This document shows, in pieces, positions 21,467 to 32,691 of a stretch of DNA of 64,000 nucleotides. A program made the position numbers and the translations under genes. The DNA comes from Brienomyrus brachyistius. Taxonomy: Eukaryota; Chordata; Actinopteri; Osteoglossiformes; Mormyridae. The notes below the pieces were generated by a model. The model made no database searches. It was not told where the DNA came from and saw only the letters and a list, made by a program, of their open reading frames with translations. The DNA is taken from the NCBI RefSeq assembly GCF_023856365.1, contig NC_064540.1, positions 2,293,501 to 2,357,500 on the forward strand. The letters run 5' to 3'. Numbering within the stretch: the first letter of the stretch is position 1; the number at the start of each line of letters is the position of its first letter.

Positions 21467-24400
21467 ATGGCAACGCCCAGCAAGGAAATCAAACTGCGTC
21501 ATCGGGACAAAGGGGCCCCCAGCAACTCCGCAGGATCAGAGAGCCAGTCCAAGAACGTGGGTGAGTCCTTATCGCTGGAAGGTGTGCGTGTCAGGGTGAA
21601 GGCAGATAAGTGACTGAGTATGCATAAAAATCGAATGCCTTTCTTCGTGATTTGTACTCTTTTTTTCATGATTTTATGGATTATGAAGATGTGGATGATT
21701 TTATGACACTGTAGATAATCTTGTAAATTATCACATGTATGGATCACAATATGTATGATGTCATGGATGACCTTGTGGATCACAATATGTATGATGTCAT
21801 GGATGACCTTGTGGATCACAATATGTATGATGTCATGGATGATCTTGAGGTGATTGCCTGGGGGCCCAAGCTGGGAGGGGCCCCTGAGGGCATCCGATTG
21901 CATAGTATATTACATGAACAAATCTGTTCATTTGAGTATTCTACTTTTCACAAAAGTGAAAATAAAGGACCTATGTGTATTAAATTCTCTGTGTTGATAT
22001 TAGTAATTTTGACTTTAGACTAAAATATCCATCCATCCATACATTTTCCAAACCGCTTATCCTACTGGGTTGCGGGGGGTTCAGAGCCTATCCCGGAGGC
22101 AATGGGCACGAGGCAGGGAACAACCCAGGATGGGGGGCCAGCCCATCGCAGTAGGCTAAAATAATGATTATTAATTTTACCATGCAGGGGAGTTAGACGA
22201 CCCCGTGGAGTTTTTTTGCCTTAGGCCTGCAGAGTCCCTACAATCACCTCTGTGTGTGCATAACATTGTGGATGATCTTGTAGATTACCGCATGCATGAT
22301 GTCATAGATGATCTTGCAAATTACCACATGCATGATGTCATAGATGATCTTGCAGATTACCAAGCGTATAATGACATGGATGATCTTGTGGGTCACAACA
22401 TGTATGATGTTGTAGATTATCCTCTAGATGATGTTGTGCCCATGTACCTGTGTAGAGGAGGAACAGACAGACCATGAAGCACATGACTTGATACAGTGGA
22501 AGAGGCATATAGAGGTGAGGATTATCTTGCGTTATAATAGATTAACAATTTTTGTGTGACGTGTTTGTTGCAACCCCCCATCTAGAAAGTCTGAGAGCTG
22601 ATTGCACTGGCAGAGAAAAAGCACTTGGCTGGCATCCATAAGGCCAGCACTGTGAAACCAACTGTCTGGCCTCTGTGAGCCTCTCTTCTGCACGCAGGCT
22701 GTGAAGGCCGACCTCTTGGAGCAGATTCAGAGCCAGCTCAGTGACCTCCTGGACAGGGCCATGAAGGAGTCAGCGGAGTCCTACTCCCGTAGGAACCACG
22801 TACTCTCCAGTACCATCAAAGTCAGCAGGAGCGGGAGGTATGGGCTAACGCCTACTACAGCCACCATACAGTAGCTCAGATACTGGTCACACCACAGAGC
22901 ATTATGGGAACCAAGTACGTCACTATATTCAAGCAACTACCAAACTACCTAAACTGTGACCTCAGCTGTCCACATGTACACATAGGAGAATAGTGGTGCA
23001 AGCTGTTCACATTCTGTTCTGTTACAGAAACCTTAGGATGGAACATGGGAAAGTTTTTATGGAACGGAGGTCAATCCTTGAGTAAGTTTACAGTGGAATT
23101 CTCCTTCCTGATCAAGGAAATTGCGTTGTCTTTAATTTAAGCCTTCATTTATTGATAATTTAATGAACTGAAAATTGATGTCTGTGTGAGTGAATGGTGT
23201 GTGAGTGTGCGCTGCGATGGGTTGGTGTCCTGCGATGGGTTGATGCTCCATCCTGGGTTGTTCCCTGCCTTGTGACCCTGAATGGGACATAGAGGGACTG
23301 AAAATGGATGGATGGGTGTGTGGGATGGAACTGAAAGTAGAACTTCAGTGTTTTTGTTATGGGTGGTACAGTGCCTCAGCATTAGTACTGTCGCTGCACA
23401 CCACCAGTGTTGGGGTTCGATTGCCACGTCTGCTCTCTGTGTGTGGAGCTCGCCTGTGCGTCCATGTCGTGTGGGATGTCTGGTCTCCTTCCGCACTCCA
23501 AAGAAGTTCAATTAGACTGACTGGTGTCTCTGAGTTGTCCTTAGTATGTATATATGCCCTTTGATAGAATAGCATCCCATGTAGTGCTGCCTAGGGGCTA
23601 GAAGATGGATGGATGGATGGTGGCTCTTAGTTTCTCATTTAGTGAGAGTTACTTTTCTAAAAAAAAATGTTTTCCTGAATTCTCCACCATCCATCCATTT
23701 ACCTTCTGCTGTCCCAGTACAGGGATGCAAAGTGAATTATGCCAAATAAAATCCACGTTCTTGAACATATGAGCACTGTTGCTTTGGATTCTTCCAGAGT
23801 ATCGCATTACTCTGACATGCAGCTCACAAAGTGTGTGTGAAATTCGGCCACGGGTTTGTTGTATGCAAAGCAATGTGGGATCTGTTTCCTGCCTACAGTG
23901 AGCTGTTTGAGATCAATCACATCCGAACCCTCTACCACATGTTCATCGCCGCTCTACTGCTCCTCATCATCAGCACCTTGGCGGTGGATTACATTGACCA
24001 GGGAAGGTGTGTTTGGAACCGTCACTGATTGTGTGTGTGTGTGTGTGTGTGTGAGTATGTATGTATGTGGGTAGGTTTGGAACAAGCTGAAACAGGAAGT
24101 GAATAATCTAGATAATGATGAGTACGGCAACTCATGATGTGCACTCTTATCGACTTCCTATTGGTTATTCAATTAGTTCTCATAGAGGTAATGATTGGCA
24201 GTTCACAGTAATCCCACCCACTATTGGGATTCAAGGTCTCATTCCTCCCACAATTAGATTTACTTAAGCAATTTAGTCATGCCTGCACACATATAATCTA
24301 AAATAGCCAAATGTGCTTCAACAGACCGGGTTCTACCTCCCCAGGCTTGTTCTGGATTTCGACCTGCTGTTCTACGCCTTTGACAAGCTGCCAACCGTGC

Positions 24401-27400
24401 TCTGGGCCTGGATGATCATGTTCAGCTACACGCTGGCCGGGCCGTACCACGCGCTTACCCTGTGGGGGAGCCGTTACCATGGCACTGGCACTCCCCAAAG
24501 GGTGCTCACCGCGGGCTGTGGTCTCGCTCTGGCGGCCGCACAGAGCTGCGTCCTGGGGGTGTTCCCCGTCTATGTAGTGGTACATCACCAGCTGCCCCCC
24601 GCTTCCCGGTTCATCATTATCCTGGAGCAGGTGTGTGTACATGCAACCATAAACGTGCAGTTAGGTCCACAAATATTTGGACAGTGACACAGTTCTCATC
24701 ATTTTGGCTCTGCGTGCCTCCACAATAGATCTGCAATGACGCAATCAAGACGTCACTGAAGTGCAGACATTCAGCTATAATTCAAGGGGTTTAACAAAAA
24801 GAACGTCTGAGCCGTTTAGGCATTTCAGCAACCTTCCGTTATCATTATTCATAGTGGTTAATGAAATAACAAGGGAACAGCTCATTCCTGGTCGTTAAAC
24901 AGCTTGTCAGTCAATTGTCCAATTACCTTTGAGCCCCTGAAAATAGGGCCACTCTGTATAAAAATGGCTATATAGCAGGGGCTGGGCAATCATACCCAGA
25001 AAGGGCAACGGAATATGCAGGATTTTTCTGCAGCTTATTAGGTTACCAATTAGAGGACTGATTGGCTGAAGAGTCCTCACACCTGGGTTTGAACAGCTGA
25101 GCCGAAAGTTATCCCAAAAAACCTGCATACACACTGTCCTTTGTGGGTAAGATTGCCCACCCCTGCTATTGAGTATATAGATATAAGGAATTTATTTAGG
25201 AAATTGTTAGAATATAAAGTCACTAATGCAGGCTGATTTAAACTCAGCAGGATGTCAGAAGAGGTTACAGAAGAGTCAGAGAGGCAGGAAACCCAGTGAT
25301 ACGTATCGCTATCCATACATCGGTACATCGGTACATCGCTGTTCTGTTGTCCTCAAAATGGCCGCCATGTTGGCGGTCTCCGTTACCCCAAGTCCCTTAA
25401 CTTCTTCCTGCTTTCTCAAGAACAGCCTTTACACACTGTGTGTGACGACCTTGAAGGAATGAGGCAGGCGTGCTTACATGCTTCCTCAGGGGTTTTCCAA
25501 AGGGCAAGCGAACGGAGAGATAAACAACAAAAGCAGTGAAGGACAGGAATTATGGCTGTGCTAATAAGAATGCACTGGGCAGATATCCGGCTATATATAG
25601 ATCCTGCTTAACGATGACTTCATGCTTTAGTTCCCTTGTAATAAAAATTCAGTCCTGCATAATACCAGCAGGTGCCTCAGTAATGTTGCGGAATGCAGGG
25701 CTCTCCAGTTTCACGCATTGACCGTGAGACAGACGTTTCGCCCCTGATGTAATCTCACTCCAAGCTTCTGGTGAAACCCGAGAGTCCGGCTTATTAGTGC
25801 GTTTGCGCAGTGCTTAAAAGCTGACTTCCCCCTCTGGGTGTGTACCGGGGCTGGCGCTGAGGTTTCACAGGTAGTGCTGTGGTTCCACACCCCCTGGGGT
25901 TAACTGGGTTTTATCTGAGCTTCAGGTTCATCTCGGGGTTCAAGGACAGGCCTTAGCTGAATTACCCTTTGGCCTCATAGAATAGGTTCTAGGTCACGGT
26001 GACAGGATAAGCAATTACTGATAATGGTTAGATATGCATCTGCCATAAGGACACTGAGATTTTTTTCAGCTTGATTGTTTTAGCAACTGCTTCTGTCCCC
26101 AAACTCAGGTCAGATTTCTGATGAAGAGCTATTCCTTCATACGGGAAAATGTTCCACTGATCATGAACCACAAGCCACAGGAAGGTAATGCAATGTACTA
26201 TATTTTTCTTTTGCTAAATATTTTTTTTTTTCCAAAGAGCCATGCAATATTATCAGTTTATTGCTATAAATGATTTATGGTTTATTGGATCACTTGAGGC
26301 TCCAAGCCGGTGCCCCTTAACCCCCTATCATGTCTGCTATTTATTGCTCGTACTACAAAATGTGGTTTTGTTTTCGAAGATTCTGAGTCCAGGGTCATTT
26401 GAAATGCTTGCAATCTTTGTACCTTAACTGAAATACCAGAAGACACTGCGCCGTCTTCAACATCTGGTGCAGGGGGACTCAGGTCTCTGACGGGGGTGCA
26501 GTACTTTACCTCACTCTGCCGCCTCTTTTCTCCTTACACCCTGACTTAATGGGCATCCCCCTGCCTCAGGAGAAGTCCCTAAGCTCCCCACCTTCTCCAG
26601 TTACCTCTACTTCCTCTTCTGCCCCACTCTCATCTATAGAGAGTCCTACCCCAGGTGAGAGCACGACAGGAAACACAATCACAGTACTGTGCAACACGAA
26701 AAGGTCACCTAGTTACATCACCTAGTTACTGACAGAGCATCACCGATGTGTCAAAGGTGCATCAGTGCTAACCTTTGTCCTACTTTCCTGTCGCTTAATT
26801 GCGCTCAAAGGTCTTTGCCTTTTATTGTTACGATTATTATCATTAGTCTTACTGCTATTTGCAGTGTTTCCAGCGGTGTTGCTTTTGCAGTCATTATTGC
26901 GTGATGTGTCTAAAGATCATGTTCTCCACAATAACAGGAACCCGTCTATTAGATGGAACTATGTCGGAGTCACTTTTGCGAAGGTAAGACAAGCACCTAC
27001 TGTCTTCCACACGACTTTAAAGTGCTTCGCATCATGAGCCAGAATATTCCTCCAATTGTCATTAATTGTGTAGAGTAGCCAGCATGAAGGCCTGAACATT
27101 TTATACTGATGACCTCTGTGGAATTTTGATATCGTCTGAAGCCAAAAGTGACTCAAACTTAAGGGCTTCTTCTATTTGCCTGATGTGGAAAATGATCGAA
27201 CATAAAAACTTTGTGCATGAAGAACGATCTTCCTTCATGCCATCCACATAAAAGGACAAATAGTTTCACATACATGAACACCAGCCATCATATATGGAAC
27301 CTGAACCGACCAGTCCTAATGAAATCCAAATTACATTGGCCTTTAATTCCATAGTGGACTTACTGGCACACAACTACATTTTCCCAGTTCAATAACACTT

Positions 27401-30400
27401 TCCCAATTGTTAAAACTATTTTTACCCCTAATATCAACACCCACTCTCAAGGACTACTGCAAGCCGTAATTATTCTTTAGAAGCGTTTAGCCTCCATTTG
27501 CTGATGTAAAATATTGTAACAATCTAGCAAAATTAAAAGGGGAACCTGTCCATTATCCATCAATTCTCTTTTGAAAATGATATTGCTGGCTGTATTTCAA
27601 AAGCTGACAATTTAAAGGCCAGTAATTATAATGGCATAATGACAATATTACTTCATATTTCTTTGCATTATATGGTCATCTTGTATTCCCTTACCGCCAT
27701 GCCATTTTAATTAGTCTGATTAAACAGTATAACATCAATAGACAATAGTCCTTATGTGACTGAAAAGTAAGGTTGTGGCACTTTTTAGTGGAACGAGAAA
27801 ACTCCAAAAATGGAAAACCAAAAAAGTCCATTACTGGTATATAATGGTGTAAAGAACCCTGCATTTCAGAGAATGGATAATCCACATTGTACTTGTTTGC
27901 ATACTTTCCCTTTGATACAATATTTAGCGCTGGTCTGATGGCATTCAGTGTCAAAAGCAGGCAGTCATGCAGAAAAATTCTAAATACTTTTTCACGCATA
28001 TGCATGTCGACAGGCGCCCCCCTGTGGTAGTGTGCAGTAATATTTACACTGACGAGTGCCAGAAAATCATCGCCGAGTAAATTTAAGACTCACGCATTTG
28101 TGTACATTAATGAAATACTTAACCTGAAATCGTAGTTATTTTAAATAGCATTGCACTGTGACATTACCCGAGTGGTTTCCAAACTCACAGAATTAGGTGA
28201 GTATGGTTCCTGTTTGCCAAAGTGACACCATCTGGCGAGTAATTTTTCCCATAGTGCTTCCTTTCTTTGGGCAGGTCCTGGGCTGTTTGTTTTATCTCTA
28301 CTTCATCCTTGTGCGGCTCTGCATCCCTGTCTTAATGAACGAGAACAACCATCCCCTTAGCACGCGCACGCTAGTGCTCTCGCTGCTCCACGCCACCCTG
28401 CCAGGTACCGCTGTGATCATGTGACCACCGCCGCGGGCGGCCCGTCTGTGCTACATCTGACTCTCTTGCTCTCAGGACCATGTGCGTGTTCATATTTTGC
28501 ACGTTGACATTAAATTGCTGAACCGACAGTCAAACCTAAAGAAGCTTTACCCTTCTGCATGGCCAGTCTTGGTTAGATCGTGTAGCTCGGTTATGGTTGT
28601 GTCTCAGAGGGTCCCAAGTTTATTGCCCCATCAGGTATCTGCAGCCTCATTTTTGGTGAGTTTTCCAACCCTTCTGGCTGCAGGCATGCTGATCCTCTTG
28701 TTGACCTTCTTCGCCTTCCTGCACTGCTGGCTCAACGCCTTCGCCGAGATGCTGCGCTTCGCCGACCGCATGTTCTACAAGGTGAACCGGCGCCCCCTGC
28801 TGACCAGTCACTTTCTCAGAATTGTCACTCTCCCTGCCAGATCTGTTCAGCTCCAGCCACCTCACGGCTAAGAATCACATCTCCGGGCTATGCTCTGAAA
28901 GCCCAGAAGTCAACGGCATGTGAGAAAGATAAGCAGCTGCTTAAAGACGTAAATTTTGAGTGAGTGTTAAACATGGATAAAGAGCCTGAGGGCTAGAGTG
29001 CAGGTATGTCTGCACTGGGCTATTATACAGACAGCGTCTGTTCAGTCCTTGTTTGGTGATTATGTGGCAGGGTTGGTGTCCTGGGGGACATTTGTGGGCC
29101 ATGCCCCCCAAAGGATAATCACCAAGGATATCACTTTACTTTAATTAAACTTCATGTTTTAATGAAGGCATTCATCTTAAAACAACGGATCATCTGCATA
29201 CCCAACACTTCGCCATCCCCCTAATCAACAAGTCCCCCCTCCCCTCCCCCCAGTGAAAATCTTGGGCTCACCCATTACTGTCATAGGGGTGCCTGGACAT
29301 GCCCAGGGACTGGGCGAAGTCACATGACACATTCATTCACTCACCTATAATCGGTTACTAATCACTACTGAAATAAAACAGGCTTCTTTTTTCTCCGAAG
29401 CCAGTGAGAGTGAGACGGACGGGGGAGTGAGAGAAATGTGAGGGAGGGTGTTAGAGAAGGACTGAAAACTACGTTCCCGCCCAAGTCATTTTTCCTGCAC
29501 TGTGTTAGAGACAAGATGGCTGCCTTTCTTGTTTGTTCCTCACGACATCTTTGTGTCAGTGGGATCTGGTTGCCATCCTGAAGTAAATAAACCTTCCAGT
29601 TACCTTCAGTTATTTACACAACGATCATTTCAAACCTGTTTCCTGGCCACTGGCGCCCGCTGAGGGCCTGAGTCTGCTTATGTTGGCTTAACGCTCAGGC
29701 TTCTGTATTTCAGGTGACTCATTACCCCAAATCTGCCTCAGCGTGTGTGTGGGTGGGGTCTCCTCCCATTCACTGTTGATGTGTGTGCCTGTTCTTGTTT
29801 CTAGGACTGGTGGAACTCCACATCTTTCGCTAACTACTACAGAACGTGGAACGTGGTGGTTCACGACTGGCTTTACTACTACTACTATCAGGATTTTCTC
29901 TGGGTACGCTGCTGTCACTATGTTGTCAGTCACGTCACTGTTTCTCCCATTTGGTACTATCAGGAGGATGCCACATACTACAGTATGCCAACAACAATAT
30001 TATATAATCAGTATTAATTCGCATAGTTAATTTAGGAGAAACCTCCGGCTTGATTTTTACACTTTAGTTTTGGCTGCTGAACCTAATTGGGATCTTTGGA
30101 TCCGGAGAATCACTGGTAATGACAGCTGCAATGCTTCTGTATGGCACTCACTCATCTTTAAAGTAACTACTCACCGCTTACTACTTAATTTATACTTACT
30201 ACTACTTTATCTGTTTACGTCTGAGAATATATGTAACCCATGTATTTTCAATATAAAAATATTGATTTCCACTTGATCTAATTAACATCCGACCTCTGTG
30301 GCAGTAATGGTGAGAGCAGCCAAGAGTACCCCATGGGAACTGCGTGCTTAAAGCAGCGTGTGAGTGACATGCACGATTATCCCCTCCATCATTTTCTTGA

Positions 30401-32691
30401 AGCCCGTTTGTCCATCTGATTGCCCCGCCTCTCCCAGCTGACCCGACGCAAGTTCCGCACGGCTGCCATGCTGTCCGTGTTCCTCGTGTCGGCGCTGGTG
30501 CACGAGTACGTCTTCACCCTCTGCTTCGGGTTCTTCTACCCCGTGATGTTCTGCCTCTTCGCCGTCATCGGAGGTAAGGCCGACCCTCCTCGCTCTTCCG
30601 CTGGGCCTCCCGAAGTGACTCGGCTGTTTTCATCGATAAATGCAGCAAGCGAACAGGCCCACAGATATTGGGTTTGGCCACATGTTCCCCATTAGTCGAT
30701 TTCCGGCAGGTCTAATGCACCATGATTGTGTTAAGCCATCAATTTGTGGTCACTCAATGACAACGGGCTTAAAAGGACAACTGAGAATACAGCCCCTTCA
30801 CATAAAACGAACTTAAAACTGTGCTTTTTATTGAAAATATTTTATTACATTTCTTGTACTATGATTAATAAAACATTATCAGATTAATGTCAGAATTTTT
30901 ATAGCACAAAAATGCATGTGTTGTTAGTAACAGATTTTTTTTTAAACGCACAAATGCAATAACATCACAGTGATTTTATGGAAACCTCCCATGAATTCAT
31001 CCAGCATCTATGTTAGAGGCGACCCTAGCTAAGATACTGTGTATCCGCCTGGATTGCTGGGATCCTGTGCGCTGACGGAGCCCTTCCTCCTCCTTCAGTG
31101 GTGTTCAACTTCACCCTAAACGACAAGCGTAAGGGTCCCGTGTGGAACGTCATCATGTGGACCTGCCTGTTCATCGGCCAGGGGGTGCAGGTGTGCCTGT
31201 ACTGCCACGAGTGGTATGCGCAGCTACACTGCCCACGGGCAGGGGTGGGTACTGCTCGACACGATCCGTCCACTGTCCTTCTCAGCCATGCCAGCAAGGA
31301 CCTGCTCTCGTATCGTAGCCAGGTGCTTGACCCTTACACTGGTAAAATACCCAGGTTTATGGATGGTGGAGGTGGACGTTTGAGGTCCAGGCAGTAAAAA
31401 TCCAGACCAAGATTTTTTTTTCAACCAGCCAGTTGAGTATACAGACTCACAGTCACTGAGTAACTTTGGGTAAAAATTGTAGCTAATTAGCTTAGTGAAA
31501 ATGCAATATTGACAGACAGGGAGACATTACTGTATAATAGCCTTAGGTTCATGCAGACACTCAGACATCCAGCCCAGTACCATCACCTACCCAAGGGCTG
31601 TTTCAGAAAGTCTGTAGTCAGGGCTGGAAATGAAGCTTGTCCACTTACTTGAGGTTAGTAATTTGTATGAATTGCCAGTACAAAATTTTGCGGCATATTC
31701 ATCTCTAGACACAAGTACATAGACCCCTGCCTGTCTTAAAATTCACTGGTGTGATGACACATGCAGGGTCTTCTTAGCCAATCAAAGTTTCAGACTCATC
31801 CCAATTATCCAATCAACTTGAAAGACCTGATCAATTGCATTCAGCGTTATATTATTATTATTATTATTATAGATGTGATGCCTTTGGTTGCTTTGCACAT
31901 TGTACATTGTGGGCAAGCGAGCATTTATGTAAGCAAGTAATTTTTATACGTATCTAGCCCAGTTGGCTAGTAGCAAAAATTCTTAAGTTCCGCCCCCATC
32001 TGTAGTGCAGATTTAGCAGAATGGAAGTGTTTTAACAGAAATGTGTAGCTGTACATCCGGGGCCAGCAGGTAATTCCCTTGGTAAGGGCTCCTAGTAACA
32101 CAGCATATGTTAATTACATACTTATCTCCCTCTAAAATTGATGCAAGACAAAAGGACAAAAACATAATTCCCAGTAGCGATGGCCTCGTGAAGCTTCAGG
32201 ATCTCCTTTCTGTATTCAGGCCAAGAGCACCATCTAGTGGGGGGAAAAAATACAGCGAATGGTTCATGAGGCTTCATTTGACCGTGGCTAATTCACAGCT
32301 TAAACTGGACCCCGGCCTAATGATTATACACAATGGTTAAAACCAGCAACAGAGAAGCTGAGGAGTTTGCGAGAGTCTGGTTTGTAAAGGTCTTAAGAAA
32401 AAAACAGAAACGGAAAACTGCTCTGAACTACATTTTATCGTTATGCCGACTCCACATACCAGCACATAGAAACACCTCAGCACCACTCCCTGATATGACT
32501 AGTCATTTTTCACCCACTGAGAAAGGTGTTAAATGTCTCCCTTGTGGTCTTGAAACCTGCACTAACTTGGTGTTAAATGTCAGTTTGTGGTACTAACCTG
32601 CTGATGAATACTCTCTCTGCTGTGTGTGTAACAGAGGAGCTACTGGGAGCTGGTCATACCCCGGTCCTGGTCCTGTAGCTACGGAGCGTGA
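21467..32691 (+). CDS. soat2: Sterol O-acyltransferase 2 (ACAT2), complete, 537 aa
   Basis: ER multi-pass MBOAT enzyme that esterifies cholesterol with long-chain acyl-CoA. Exons: 21467-21560, 22456-22514, 22698-22837, 23028-23081, 23899-24006, 24345-24630, 26109-26184, 26570-26654, 26938-26983, 28275-28404, 28684-28781, 29805-29903, 30438-30573, 31099-31244, 32635-32691. Phases agree throughout. Motifs: [11 protein letters not shown] (residues ~125-135), the SOAT signature FYKDWWN across the 28781/29805 junction (390-396), RTWN (405-408), and SALVHEY with the catalytic His at about 447. SOAT2 rather than SOAT1 is indicated by the N-terminal [40 protein letters not shown] and the C-terminus [11 protein letters not shown]. 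Human SOAT2 is 522 aa. The start ATG at 21467 is the only one in the exon whose phase fits exon 2. Confidence 0.96.
21660..22445 (+). repeat. 36-bp minisatellite in soat2 intron 1, interrupted by a retroposon
   Basis: Units reading GATCACAATATGTATGATGT + CATGGATGACCTTGTG start at 21742, 21778 and 21814. Diverged units resume at about 22262 (GATGATCTTGTAGATTACCG..CATGATGTCATA) to 22440. Between them lies unrelated DNA including a teleost retroposon end at 22029-22160. The 36-bp period keeps a [16 protein letters not shown] peptide open; I regard this as a repeat artefact. Confidence 0.85.
22029..22160 (-). repeat. Teleost retroposon 3' segment (CCATCCAT family)
   Basis: Reads CCATCCATCCATACATTTTCC, CGCTTATCCTACTGGGTTGCGG, GAGCCTATCCCGG, GGGAACAACCCAGGATGGGGGGCCAGCCCATCGCAG. 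This is the reverse of the common fish repeat ending ...GGATGGATGG. Sense-strand relatives in this window are at 23165-23310, 23355-23625 and 47130-47345. Confidence 0.7.
23165..23625 (+). repeat. Two tandem copies of the GGATGGATGG teleost retroposon (soat2 intron 4)
   Basis: The first is a 3' part (GTGTGTGAGTGTGCGCTGCGATGGGTTGG ... CCATCCTGGGTTGTTCCCTGCC ... GGATGGATGG, 23165-23310). The second runs 23355-23625 and includes the 5' head with a box-B-like GGGTTCGATT (23414) and TGGAGCTCGC..., ending GGATGGATGGATGG. Tail of one abuts head of the other, typical of insertion into an earlier tail. Confidence 0.65.
24660..24975 (-). repeat. Tc1/mariner-type non-autonomous element (soat2 intron 6)
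   Basis: Begins GTTAGGTCCACAAATATTTGGACAGTGACAC, has CATCATTTTGGCTCTG, GTGCAGACATTCAGCTATAATTCAAGGGGTTTAACAAA, and ends TTGTCCAATTACCTTTGAGCCCCTGAAA...TGTATAAAAATGGCTA. This is the layout of a widespread fish MITE. Its far end has been hit by a hAT-like element at 24976. Confidence 0.7.
24976..25165. mobile_element. hAT-type MITE, 190 bp, with terminal inverted repeats
   Basis: Left end CAGGGGCTGGGCAATC and right end (reverse complement) CAGGGGTGGGCAATC form inverted repeats extending about 30 bp. Flanks CTATATAG (24968-24975) and CTATTGAG (25166-25173) are an 8-bp duplication with two changes, as expected for hAT. No transposase. Confidence 0.75.
26984..28274 (+). other. soat2 intron 9 (1.3 kb), nothing coding
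   Basis: Between FAK and VLGCLFY. AT-rich, no recognisable repeat; a CTCF-like GGCGCCCCCCTGTGG occurs at 28013-28027. Confidence 0.7.
31245..32634 (+). other. soat2 intron 14 (1.4 kb)
   Basis: Donor GTGGGT at 31245 was chosen because CPRAG then joins [14 protein letters not shown] in frame, giving the exact family spacing from HCP to PRSW. Contains a short ATT repeat (31850-31870) and a CTCF-like ACCATCTAGTGG (32229-32240). No exon seen inside. Confidence 0.75.

Noticed and set aside
21462..21560. ATG at 21462 as soat2 start
   Set aside because: Its frame leaves the exon in phase 0 and hits TGA in exon 2; only the ATG at 21467 gives the needed phase 1.
21739..22477. Acidic [16 protein letters not shown] ORFs
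   Set aside because: Coding-like appearance comes from a 36-bp tandem repeat in soat2 intron 1.
26765..27037. 90-aa Leu-rich ORF running into [12 protein letters not shown]
   Set aside because: The Leu-rich part is intron sequence; only 26938-26983 is a soat2 exon, with proper acceptor and donor.
21467..32691. SOAT1 instead of SOAT2
   Set aside because: The N-terminal VKADLLEQ...LLDRAMKE block, [15 protein letters not shown] and [11 protein letters not shown] match SOAT2 better; SOAT1 has VNQYLYFLFAPTLIYRD and ends PRSWTCRYVF.
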